64,000 nucleotides of DNA from Microvirga puerhi (GTDB lineage: Bacteria > Pseudomonadota > Alphaproteobacteria > Rhizobiales > Beijerinckiaceae): positions 124,001 through 188,000 of the forward strand of contig NZ_JAIRBM010000001.1 of assembly GCF_020089865.1 (NCBI RefSeq), given 5' to 3'. Position numbers and translations under genes: made by a program. Positions within the stretch are counted from its first letter, which is position 1, and each line of letters begins with the position of its first letter. The notes under the pieces were generated by a model. That model was not told the origin of the DNA, made no database searches, and worked only from the letters and a program-made list of their open reading frames with translations. This document shows, piece by piece, positions 16,974 through 25,336 of the stretch.

Positions 16974-17864
16974 ATGCGGATCGAGCGGGTCGGGTTGCAC
17001 GATCTTGCGGCCATTGGCCATCTGACCTTCCCGGCTGTGCAAAAGCTCGTCCGCGATCGGTTCGCTTCCGAAACTATCGCTGTCGCGGCCTATAGCGGGA
17101 GCGACGCAGTCGGCCTCGCCCTCGGCGTCCGAGGGCCACATGCAGAATGGGAGCTTCTCTCCGTCTTTGTGATGGATCTTCTGCGCGAGCAGGGCATCGG
17201 CGGCGCGTTGCTCCGACGGCTCGAAGGGGAGTTCGCAAGCCAGGGCTATCAAACCGGCGTCCATTTTCTCACCGTCGATCCGGCCGATCAGAGATCCGTC
17301 CGCTTCCTGATGAGGGAAGGGTGGGCAAAACCCGTCATCGTGAAGCTGATCTGCCGCAGCACCATGGAACAGGCATTCAAGACGCCCTGGCTCGTGCGCG
17401 CGCAGATGCCCGCCCACCATCGTGTCATATCCTGGAGCAACCTCGCTGCTTCTCAGCGGGATGCGATCGCTGCCGGGATCGGCAATTGGATTCCACGGGA
17501 ACTTGATCCGTTTGATGTCGAGGCAGACTATGATGACAGTACGAGCATCGCCCTGGTGGCCGGAGAGGAGAGCGAAGGCCGTGTTGCCGGATGGGTCCTG
17601 ACACATCGACTTGACGGATCCACGCTGCGTTGGACCTGCTCTTTCGTGGATCCTGCGATTCAGGGAAGCGGCCGCATTCTACCGCTATGGCTTGAAGTTG
17701 CGCAGCGCCAACGAGAGCTTGCGGAAATGGAAAACTTCGTCTTCACGGTGCCCCTGACGCAACCTCGCATGGTCCGGTTCGCGACGCGTTACATGCGGCC
17801 GTGGCTGACCAGCCTTGCCTATTCCTGCATGACGACGAAGCGGTTGCCTTCGCCGGAAACTTGA
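16974..17864 (+). CDS. Protein with two GNAT acetyltransferase-like regions, last gene of the RiPP operon
   Basis: A 296-residue protein. The first GNAT region (about 1-140) has a clear acetyl-CoA loop, REQGIGGAL, after the strand LSVFVMDL. The second (about 150-296) has a weaker loop, QGSGR, after a VDP strand, and may be a degenerate fold copy. GNAT maturases are known to attach acyl groups to Lys/Orn side chains or N termini in Nif11/NHLP-leader RiPPs (selidamide work), and the core here starts with Lys-Lys and has one more Lys, which are possible targets. The start ATG lies 15 bp after the epimerase stop, so it is in the same operon. The alternative is self-protection by acetylation. Its end is 9 bp from the convergent autotransporter gene. 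Confidence 0.78.
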   Translation: MRIERVGLHDLAAIGHLTFPAVQKLVRDRFASETIAVAAYSGSDAVGLALGVRGPHAEWELLSVFVMDLLREQGIGGALLRRLEGEFASQGYQTGVHFLTVDPADQRSVRFLMREGWAKPVIVKLICRSTMEQAFKTPWLVRAQMPAHHRVISWSNLAASQRDAIAAGIGNWIPRELDPFDVEADYDDSTSIALVAGEESEGRVAGWVLTHRLDGSTLRWTCSFVDPAIQGSGRILPLWLEVAQRQRELAEMENFVFTVPLTQPRMVRFATRYMRPWLTSLAYSCMTTKRLPSPET

Positions 17865-17873
17865 TCCGGCGGG

Positions 17874-20800
17874 TCAGAACCGTACGACGAAGTTGCCCTT
17901 CACGGCATGGTCCTGGGAGCGCTGTCCGATTTGACCGGAATAGGTGGCACCAAGGCTCACCGCATTCGTGATCTGCCAATCGAGGCCGGCCTCTGCGACG
18001 AAGGCATCGCGATCAAGCGGAATCCCGGAAACCGTGAAGGCGGAGGCACCACCAGCAAATGCCACGAGCGCGACGGGATCCACGTCCCCGAATGCGTGGC
18101 GCCAACCGGCCATGCCATGAAGGATCACCGCATTGTCAGCACCGACGCGCGCCTGTGCCCTGACGCCAAGGGTCGTGGTGCCGAGATCGTAGCTGCGGCC
18201 ATAACCGGTCAAGGCTGCCGCGCCGCCATTCTCCTGGAATCCGTTCGTCCGAAGCTGCAGGGCGGATGCGCCGATAAACGGTTCGACATGACCCCATGCT
18301 CCCCCGAAGCGATGGCCCAACTCGCCGAAGGCCTGCAGCGTCGAGCCACCGTATGACGCGGTTGCCGTATCCGAAAAGAGCGGGAAAACCACGTTTCGCG
18401 TGCTGTTGAAATCGTGACTCGTATACGACGTGCCGAGGCGAAGTGCCACTGCGCCCCATTGGGCGGAGCCATAGAGTGCTCCGAAGATGCTCTCGTTCGT
18501 CTCCGACGAGAACCGGGAATCGGCATCCGTCTTCGTGTGGATATAGCCTCCTGCGATGCCGAACCGATAAGCCGCGTCGGGGCGCATTTCGGCTCCGATG
18601 ATGAAGCCGCCGGTGGAGCTGTCGATGCTCGCGGCATTTCCGTTTGAACGGGTCCTGCCCCAGGCGCCGATGCCTTCGCCCCACAGGGCAAAGCGCCGCT
18701 GATCGAAAACCGGCAGAGGCATGGCCTGCGGTACAGCGCTGGGCCGGTCCGCGGCATAGTCGGCCAGAACTGATGGCCCATCGCCCGCGCCCCCGGGTCG
18801 GGCAGGGCGGTTCAAATGGTCGAGGAGGATGTTCTGCAGCAGGTTTGCATCGTGAAATGCGGATGTTACTGCAGATGCATGCATCTCTCCCGAGAGCGCA
18901 TCGAAGGCCTCCTGCGCACCGGCGATCGTTTGGCTCAGCACGGCCTTAAAGAGCGGATTTTTCTGTCCCAAGGCCTCTACGGCATCGGCGGTATTGTACT
19001 GATTTGGCGTGACCGCTGCCGTATGGAAGGCAATCGGGCGCACTGGGTCGATAGGCGTCGGGGGCGAAACGGTTCGCTTCAAAGTGAGCGTGACGCTGTT
19101 CGTGCCATAGTCGAGCGAAGGTGTGAGGAAAGCAAAGTTTGCCGTGGCGTTAGCGAAACGTCCCGTAACGCCGCCCTTTGCCGTGAGGATCGTATAGGTC
19201 GTCGAAGGATTGTAGATCCCTTGCTCCGCCAGCACTTGCACCGTGCCACCCTGCAAGGTCGCTGCGCCGTCTGCGTCGATTCTGTCTGCCTGCCCCGCCG
19301 GATTGACGCCGATCGCGAAAGCCGAGCCGGCGTAGAAGAGGACGTTGCCTTGCACGTTCAGGGGATCGGTGAGGTTCCCGGGCGCCACGACGGCTCCGCT
19401 CTGGGCTATGAGCCCGCCAACCGTCCCATATCCTGCCAGCGTCGCACCCGGACCGACGTTCACTGGCGACGCCAGGGAACCCGTCACGCGGAGCGTTCCT
19501 GCTTCGACCTGCGTCGCCCCTGTATAGGTGCTCGCGCCCGACAGGGTCAGGCTTCCTGTGCCCTGCTTCGTCAGGGTGCCGGTGCCTGCAATCGCCCCTC
19601 CGAAGGAGGTGTTATCGGAGTGATTGAAAACGAGAGCGCCGAGGTTCGTCACGGTTGGCGTCGATAGAATGCCGGCCCGGCCACCTGAACCAACCTGAAG
19701 TGTGCTATCCTCCGCAATCGATACCGCACCCGCGGAGAGTTGACCGCCGTTGGTCAATGAGAGAAATCCGGGACCGATGCTGTCGTCCCCGACGAAGAGC
19801 GTATGTCCTACGCTCCATGACGATCCGGTGCCGTCGACATTCGCTGTGACGTTGATGCCGATCTCTGCGTCGCCGGTCGTGACAAGCCGGCCCCCATTCG
19901 AGACAGTGAGAGTTCCCGGAGTCAGGAGCGATGCGAAGGAGGCAACGTCCGAAGTTGCAACCGATCCACTGCCCGTAACCGTGAAGGAGCCGCCCAAGAG
20001 CATTGCAAAAGCGCTGGCATCGAGCCTGCCGCCGTTTGATACGATGATATCACCGTCCAGGGTGCCGGCGGCGCCCACGGCTCGGAGCCATCCGCCATCC
20101 GTCACCGTGAGGCTTCCGCCGTTCACGATGGCGTCGCCGCCCAGATCGAAACCGCCTTTGATGACGAGGTTCGAGCAGCAGATCGTCAGGTCACCTCCCA
20201 GGGTGCTATTTCCGGTAACGGTGAATGTGCCCGCTCCCTCGACCTCCAGAGATCCGCCTCCGGAGAATGTACCTGAGAAGGTTGCGTCCCTGTCGTTTCC
20301 GCCGGTCGCCAAAGTTGCGCCTGACGCGATCTGCACCGTTCCGGAGCCTTCGAGCGAGCCGAACATGACAAACCCCATGCCCGATGAAAGGATGGCGGTG
20401 CCGTCCACAATGATCCGGCCGTTCCCACCGGAGGCATTGTCGTTGAGCGTGAAGGTGCCCAATCGATCAACCTGGACGGTCGTATCCTGGATCGTCGCGT
20501 CATCTTGAAAAATCAGGCTCGCACCGGAGCCGATGCGAACCGTTTGCATCTGGCCTGGGACAGTGTTGATGAACCCTTGGACAGGGTCAGTGCCACCAAC
20601 CGTCAGAACCCCGGCGGGTCCCAAGACATTGATCATGTAGGCGGATGTATTCGCGTCAAACACGAAGCTGGCAATGTCGATTGCCTGACCGAGGTTGATG
20701 GACAGCCTCGACGGACCATCATCGAAGGTCGCACTGGCGGTCGCTGCGTTCGGAACTGTGGCCGGCGTCCAGTTGGCGGCGTTGGCATAATCATTGTCGG

Positions 20801-20945
20801 CCGCACCCGTCCAGATCTGTGCCTCGGCATCCGTCGTCGCAAGGCCAAGGCAGACGCTGATCGGGATCAAGGCGATGCGCGCTGCGCCGGCCAATGTGGT
20901 ACTACCCACCAGATGGTCTTGGAGGGCGCGCTTCGACCGGCTCAT
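17874..20945 (-). CDS. Autotransporter with PATR-type passenger and beta-barrel
   Basis: A 1023-residue secreted protein. After an N-terminal signal region (basic start, hydrophobic stretch, cleavage near DAEAQ at about 45), the passenger is a Gly/Thr/Val-rich beta-helix with many short repeats and a PATR-type element (GTLTKQGTGSLTLSG) near residue 475. A linker leads to the C-terminal beta-barrel (about 740-1023), whose last residues are VVRF, the terminal Phe typical of outer-membrane proteins. Start chosen at ATG 20945 with GAGG upstream; an in-frame ATG seven codons earlier has no ribosome site. Passenger function is unknown: no protease or pertactin motif is evident. It is convergent with the RiPP operon and has its own promoter, so a link with the peptide is not shown. 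Confidence 0.85.
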   Translation of the reverse strand: MSRSKRALQDHLVGSTTLAGAARIALIPISVCLGLATTDAEAQIWTGAADNDYANAANWTPATVPNAATASATFDDGPSRLSINLGQAIDIASFVFDANTSAYMINVLGPAGVLTVGGTDPVQGFINTVPGQMQTVRIGSGASLIFQDDATIQDTTVQVDRLGTFTLNDNASGGNGRIIVDGTAILSSGMGFVMFGSLEGSGTVQIASGATLATGGNDRDATFSGTFSGGGSLEVEGAGTFTVTGNSTLGGDLTICCSNLVIKGGFDLGGDAIVNGGSLTVTDGGWLRAVGAAGTLDGDIIVSNGGRLDASAFAMLLGGSFTVTGSGSVATSDVASFASLLTPGTLTVSNGGRLVTTGDAEIGINVTANVDGTGSSWSVGHTLFVGDDSIGPGFLSLTNGGQLSAGAVSIAEDSTLQVGSGGRAGILSTPTVTNLGALVFNHSDNTSFGGAIAGTGTLTKQGTGSLTLSGASTYTGATQVEAGTLRVTGSLASPVNVGPGATLAGYGTVGGLIAQSGAVVAPGNLTDPLNVQGNVLFYAGSAFAIGVNPAGQADRIDADGAATLQGGTVQVLAEQGIYNPSTTYTILTAKGGVTGRFANATANFAFLTPSLDYGTNSVTLTLKRTVSPPTPIDPVRPIAFHTAAVTPNQYNTADAVEALGQKNPLFKAVLSQTIAGAQEAFDALSGEMHASAVTSAFHDANLLQNILLDHLNRPARPGGAGDGPSVLADYAADRPSAVPQAMPLPVFDQRRFALWGEGIGAWGRTRSNGNAASIDSSTGGFIIGAEMRPDAAYRFGIAGGYIHTKTDADSRFSSETNESIFGALYGSAQWGAVALRLGTSYTSHDFNSTRNVVFPLFSDTATASYGGSTLQAFGELGHRFGGAWGHVEPFIGASALQLRTNGFQENGGAAALTGYGRSYDLGTTTLGVRAQARVGADNAVILHGMAGWRHAFGDVDPVALVAFAGGASAFTVSGIPLDRDAFVAEAGLDWQITNAVSLGATYSGQIGQRSQDHAVKGNFVVRF

Positions 20946-21113
20946 GAGGATCCCTCGTGATCGCAACAGGTCCCAAAGCCATGCCTTCCGTTAGGTCAAT
21001 ATTCTACCCGTCATGCACGACAGGATCCTCAAATCTGGCGGACAAGGGCTTGTTTTTTCCAAGCTGTGGCCCGGAGACAACGATCCCATCTCACCGGTGG
21101 CCTGCCGATGGCG

Positions 21114-21467
21114 CTAGCTCTTGTGAGCCAGGATGTTCACGAGCTTGCCGAAGGGATCCCGCACATAGAAGCGTCGTACGCCCCAAGGTTCGTCGGCTGG
21201 CCCATACTCGATCCGAAATCCGGCCTGCTGCATGCGCTGTGCCGCCTCATCCAGATTGTCCACCTCGATCGAGAGATCGGGAACGGGCGTCCCCGAGCCT
21301 CCTTCTGACGCAACGCTGATCTGGATGTTCATGAGACCGGGAAGGCCGAAGGTCGCGATCCAGCCATGGTCCATAAGCAGATCGAGACCAAGAACATCCT
21401 GGTAGAAGCGCTTGGCCGCCGCGATATTCTCGGCTCCGATGTTCGCGACGATCCGCTGCACCTTCAT
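21114..21467 (-). CDS. VOC-fold (glyoxalase/bleomycin-resistance-like) protein
   Basis: A 117-residue single VOC domain (start chosen at ATG 21467, MKVQRIV). It shows the typical N-terminal pattern of a chain of beta-alpha-beta with FYxDVLGLDLLMDHGW and a C-terminal block YVRDPFGKLVNIL that is common to VOC dioxygenase-like proteins. The family includes glyoxalase I, dioxygenases and antibiotic-binding proteins; metal ligands are not clearly complete here, so substrate and activity are unknown. It lies 29 bp after the stop of the secreted haem protein gene and is on the same strand, so it may be co-transcribed with it. Confidence 0.8.
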   Translation of the reverse strand: MKVQRIVANIGAENIAAAKRFYQDVLGLDLLMDHGWIATFGLPGLMNIQISVASEGGSGTPVPDLSIEVDNLDEAAQRMQQAGFRIEYGPADEPWGVRRFYVRDPFGKLVNILAHKS

Positions 21468-21495
21468 GGCTGATCTCTGGGGCAAGAGTTTCCGG

Positions 21496-23202
21496 TCAAG
21501 GCATCATTCGGGTCGGAACAGGGGCCGAATAGCCCTTCGTCGTCAGATTCTTGCACCAGGCCGGTCCCAGCGGGCGGGGGTCCATCGGGCAGGCGAACCG
21601 GAAGCCCCACACAAAGTCCGTTTGCACGGCCATAACCTGTGGCGCTTCGCGCTGCGTACCGACACCGAAGAACGCATTGACCGAGAACCAGGCTGGGTTG
21701 GGCGCTCCGTTGACGCTCTCAGCCAGCCCCGCGTCGCTCATGCGATCGGCGAAGATCGCGAAAGCTGGGACACCCTCGCGGGTGATGGCCGCGCGGCTAT
21801 GGCAGGTCAGGCAGGAGGCGCTGTTCACGAAGCCTGCTTCGGTGACGGAGTTGCCCAGTTTCGTGGGGACACCTGTCGCCGTGACGAAATCCACCTGGGT
21901 GCCCTTGAGCCGGTAGGACCGCCACGCGGCATCCTGGCGGGTCGGGCGGCCCGATCGATTGATTCCGTTACCGGTGCCGATATCCCCCTGTGCGAACAGC
22001 GCTCCGAGAACAGGACTGATCTCACCGCCATCGGGATAGGCTCCGGCCAGGTCGAAGGCGTCGACGCCGGAGCCGTCGATATTCCTCGTCTTGTTTGGGC
22101 CGATATAGTTTGAGGCGAGCGCTGCCGATCCTGCCGAAGTCGTGTCCTTCGCCTGAACCGGATAGCCAAAGCTGTCATTGCAACCTGTCCAGTCGCACCG
22201 GCCCTGATTGTTCACATGTTCGAATGTTGCCCAGGTCCAGTTCGGCACGTCCTTGCTGGAGATGTGCATGGACAAAAGGAGATATGGCTTCGGCGAAGCC
22301 GGCGTCGCGTCTCCGGGAGGCGACCGAGGAACGAAGTTCATGACGATGTAGGGATGCTCCTGGTCGTCGGGATTAATTCCGACTTGGGCAGCGCGATCGG
22401 CTGCAAGCCAGTTGGCCTTGACCATGAGGGCTGCGATCGGAAAATCGATCTTGGTCAGGAAAGGCGGAGCGTCGTGGCTCTTCGCCGGGTTCGGCGCAGC
22501 GGGGCGGCGCGGCGCCGCGCTTCCGAGCGCGGTGACGAAGTTGTCGAAGACCCTGATCAGACCTTCGGTATGATAAAGCTCGTTGTCGAACACATAATCG
22601 ACCATCGGCTTGTTGCGGAAGATCAGCTCGTCCTGAAGCGCTCCGATGACCGGAGATTTCAGGATCGCCGGGACATTGTCCCAACGCCCATCGCTCTTGC
22701 CCAGCACTCCGAGCGCCTGCTCCATGCTCATCTGGTGAGCTGTCACGGGGGCCCGAACTTGATGGCTCGGCACGCCCGGTGTCGGCCCGGGATAGGCCGG
22801 GCAGTGCTCGGGAGCGCCTGTATTCGAGATCTCAATCGCCGGACAGCAGCGATCCGGCGCGGTTCCAGGCCGACAGCGCGGCCAGGGATCGCTGGGCCAC
22901 ATCTGACGGTCCGTGGTCCAATCCTCCCAGAAATTGTCGCGGACGCTGCGGACGAAGAGTGTCCACGCAAAGGCGTCCGGGCAGGTCATCGAGGGATTGG
23001 AGACCGCAGGATCGAACGCAAACGTATCCCCCGTGACGTGAAGGCGGCACTGCGGCGAGTCCTTCGCCTCGGCGAGGGGGAACATAGCGTAGTCGATCTG
23101 ATCTGGACGGGTAGGCGCCTGAGGAGCCTGTGCCTGTGCCGTGGCAAGGCCGACAAGCGTCGCCAGCAGCGTTAAGATTGAGACGATATTGAGCCTGCCC
23201 AT
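21496..23202 (-). CDS. Secreted one-haem c-type cytochrome-like protein of unknown function
   Basis: A 568-residue exported protein. Start chosen at ATG 23202 because a normal signal peptide follows (MGRLNIVSILTLLATLV..., cleavage near TAQAQA). The upstream 79 in-frame codons are rich in Cys and Arg and unlikely to be real. A single haem motif CLTCH lies near residue 475, with several other Cys residues (CRLHV, CPDAF, CCPAI, CDWTGC) that may form disulphides. The body resembles large periplasmic cytochrome proteins annotated only as hypothetical in soil proteobacteria; an electron-transfer or peroxidase-like role is possible, but I do not recognise the family with confidence. Confidence 0.72.
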   Translation of the reverse strand: MGRLNIVSILTLLATLVGLATAQAQAPQAPTRPDQIDYAMFPLAEAKDSPQCRLHVTGDTFAFDPAVSNPSMTCPDAFAWTLFVRSVRDNFWEDWTTDRQMWPSDPWPRCRPGTAPDRCCPAIEISNTGAPEHCPAYPGPTPGVPSHQVRAPVTAHQMSMEQALGVLGKSDGRWDNVPAILKSPVIGALQDELIFRNKPMVDYVFDNELYHTEGLIRVFDNFVTALGSAAPRRPAAPNPAKSHDAPPFLTKIDFPIAALMVKANWLAADRAAQVGINPDDQEHPYIVMNFVPRSPPGDATPASPKPYLLLSMHISSKDVPNWTWATFEHVNNQGRCDWTGCNDSFGYPVQAKDTTSAGSAALASNYIGPNKTRNIDGSGVDAFDLAGAYPDGGEISPVLGALFAQGDIGTGNGINRSGRPTRQDAAWRSYRLKGTQVDFVTATGVPTKLGNSVTEAGFVNSASCLTCHSRAAITREGVPAFAIFADRMSDAGLAESVNGAPNPAWFSVNAFFGVGTQREAPQVMAVQTDFVWGFRFACPMDPRPLGPAWCKNLTTKGYSAPVPTRMMP

Positions 23203-23399
23203 CACCCTATGCCCCAGGAAATTGGCTTCATTGCAACGGCACTGTCCTCGTGCCTCTAGGATTTTTGACACGTGGGCAGACACGATGGCTAGGCTTTCGT
23301 TGATGTGGCAACAGCTCCGCGCAAGCTTCGACAGGGTTTTGCACCGTGATGCCGCTTCGGCACCGCCCTCTGCGAGGGGCTCACGGAAGTCGATAGCCC

Positions 23400-24626
23400 T
23401 CAGGGCAGAAACATCTTGCCTTCGTGCAGGCAATCGCAAAGCTCGCCGTAAATATCTTTCAGGTGGGACCGCGATATCCCTCTGCCCAGCGCGCGTTCGA
23501 TGCGACGAGCAAGAGAGCCTTGTTTCAGGATTATGCCGAGCGGCTCCTTCCAGAAGCCATCGGTGAGAACCCGGCTCTCCTCCGCCCTTGTGATGAGATG
23601 CTGCCAGAGATCGCGGGCAGAGCAGGAGCGGCCGGAATAGCCAAGCCGGTCGAGGTATGCGGTTTGCGCGATGGTCGCTTCATCGGCTTTCGCCACGCAG
23701 GCGTCGAAGATGTCGACAAGGCTTTCGGTTGCCGGGGGCGCAGCAAAAGCTCCTTCGTCGTAGAGCAGGCGCACGGCCGCGATGACCGCGGCTGCGACAG
23801 AGAGATCCGCGAGGGGACATTCCTGCGCGTCGATCAAGCGGATCTCGATCGATTGCCGCTGGAAACGTGCAATCGCCCCGCGTGAATTGAGCCATTCGTC
23901 CTGAAGCACTCCTTCCGGATCGGATGCCGCGATCGAACGGTACATGGGCGCCAGAACCGTCTCCTCGTATTGGGCACGACCGGAGACGGTTTCAGGGATG
24001 ACGCGGCCGGCAATGGCGGGGTGCTTTGGAGCGTTGTTGCGATAAGCGACCAAGCGGTAGTCGGCGACGCCGCTCAGCCTCCCATCCGCCACGGGTGAAC
24101 TTGCCGCAAGGGCAGGGATGATGGGCAGGATGAGGCGGATTGCTTCGTGAAGCCTGACGAACTGGGCCTCATCCGCAAAGGGCAGATTTACATGGACGCT
24201 TTGCAGGTTCGCCCAGCCGTGGGTGCGCGTATCGAAGATCCGGCTATAGGTCCCGTAGATCCCCTCGGGATCGTTTGGCCACATCATGGCTTCCCGTGAC
24301 GGATTCATCCAAGGATGCATTGCCGTCGGCATCAGGCGCGTACCGAAACCGTCGAGCCGCTGATTGAGAGCTTGGACTTCACCCTGAAAGCCGTCCAGCA
24401 TCTGGTCGAGGGACGCAACGGGCTCGCGTGTCTTGACTTCAAGAACATGCCAGGCGAATTCGTTCGACCATGCGAAGGGCCCCCGCGCTATCTCGTTCGC
24501 GACGGCTCCCGTGGGGTCGATCAGAACCTGATCGGCAATGGGGCGACAATCCAGCGTGGTCTTGTCGACGATGCCATACTCGATTTCGATCCCGCAGACT
24601 GTGAACGCATCATAGATCCGGCTCAT
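23400..24626 (-). CDS. Glutamate-cysteine ligase family (GCS2-like) protein
   Basis: A 408-residue protein of the carboxylate-amine ligase superfamily, glutamate-cysteine ligase family 2. It begins with the family pattern GIEIEYGIVD (Mg/ATP-binding acidic residues), has HVNLPF and an SIEIRLIDAQECP block containing further acidic ligands. Start chosen at ATG 24626; a TTG three codons upstream is in frame. Family members join glutamate and cysteine, or other carboxylates and amines, with ATP. Glutathione supply is usually handled by a separate GshA, so a paralogue with another substrate is equally likely. Neighbours (GAF protein 73 bp upstream) do not settle the role. Confidence 0.72.
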   Translation of the reverse strand: MSRIYDAFTVCGIEIEYGIVDKTTLDCRPIADQVLIDPTGAVANEIARGPFAWSNEFAWHVLEVKTREPVASLDQMLDGFQGEVQALNQRLDGFGTRLMPTAMHPWMNPSREAMMWPNDPEGIYGTYSRIFDTRTHGWANLQSVHVNLPFADEAQFVRLHEAIRLILPIIPALAASSPVADGRLSGVADYRLVAYRNNAPKHPAIAGRVIPETVSGRAQYEETVLAPMYRSIAASDPEGVLQDEWLNSRGAIARFQRQSIEIRLIDAQECPLADLSVAAAVIAAVRLLYDEGAFAAPPATESLVDIFDACVAKADEATIAQTAYLDRLGYSGRSCSARDLWQHLITRAEESRVLTDGFWKEPLGIILKQGSLARRIERALGRGISRSHLKDIYGELCDCLHEGKMFLP

Positions 24627-24699
24627 CCGATGCAAAGCTCGTGTCTGTTTTCAGTTTGGCGCAGAGGCCAGGACCAATTGCCGGCGGACGCTCTCTAGT

Positions 24700-25200
24700 C
24701 TAGGTCGCCGGTTCGAGAAGCGACGGCAGGATCTGCCTCGCGATCAACATGGCAAGGTCGACGTGGCGCTCGTCATAAACGCCTTCGCGGTCGAGGAGAT
24801 TGACGGTCCCGAGCACCGCTCCTCCGAAAACGATCGGAAGATTCATGACACAGCCGAGACCGAGGCCGGTGATGGTTTCATGATCGGGAAAAAGGGGCGC
24901 AAATCCAGCCGGTGTCTTGGCCAGGAACGGCTTCATGTCGTTCCGCACCTGCTGCGTATAGGCGTTGGGAAGAATGGGCTTGCGGCCGCCGACCGGATAG
25001 ACGTCAGGATTGGTGGAATGAATGCGTTCCACTTCCCGCCCGCCGGCCAGCATACGGGTGACGGTATAGAGACGATAGCCAACCGTCTGGGCAAAAGCCT
25101 CTCCGGCAGCTTCCAAAAGGGCCTGGGGTTGCCGGGGGAGAGCCCATGTGTCCTGAACTTTCAGGGCCCATTGCATCGCATCTGTCATCGTCTCGTCCAT
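24700..25200 (-). CDS. GAF-domain protein
   Basis: A 166-residue protein that is nearly all one GAF domain (TVTRMLAGGREVERIHSTNPDVYP, then the GLGLGCVMNLPIVFGGAVLGTVNLLDREGVY core). The start at ATG 25200 avoids an upstream in-frame extension of 20 codons. GAF domains bind small ligands or act as redox sensors; free methionine-R-sulfoxide reductases are GAF-only enzymes but need a Cys set that I do not see here. No output domain is attached. It may form a unit with the ligase gene downstream. Confidence 0.75.
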   Translation of the reverse strand: MDETMTDAMQWALKVQDTWALPRQPQALLEAAGEAFAQTVGYRLYTVTRMLAGGREVERIHSTNPDVYPVGGRKPILPNAYTQQVRNDMKPFLAKTPAGFAPLFPDHETITGLGLGCVMNLPIVFGGAVLGTVNLLDREGVYDERHVDLAMLIARQILPSLLEPAT

Positions 25201-25336
25201 GGGTGGCTGTCCGAGGAAACTCGGAAATGGCGTGCTGAGAAATCTGACAGGCACGAGCACCGTCGGCTGACAGGTTCCCCCGAAGTGTTACACCAGACAG
25301 GCTTGTCTGGGAATGTACCGTCAGACACTCATCAGG

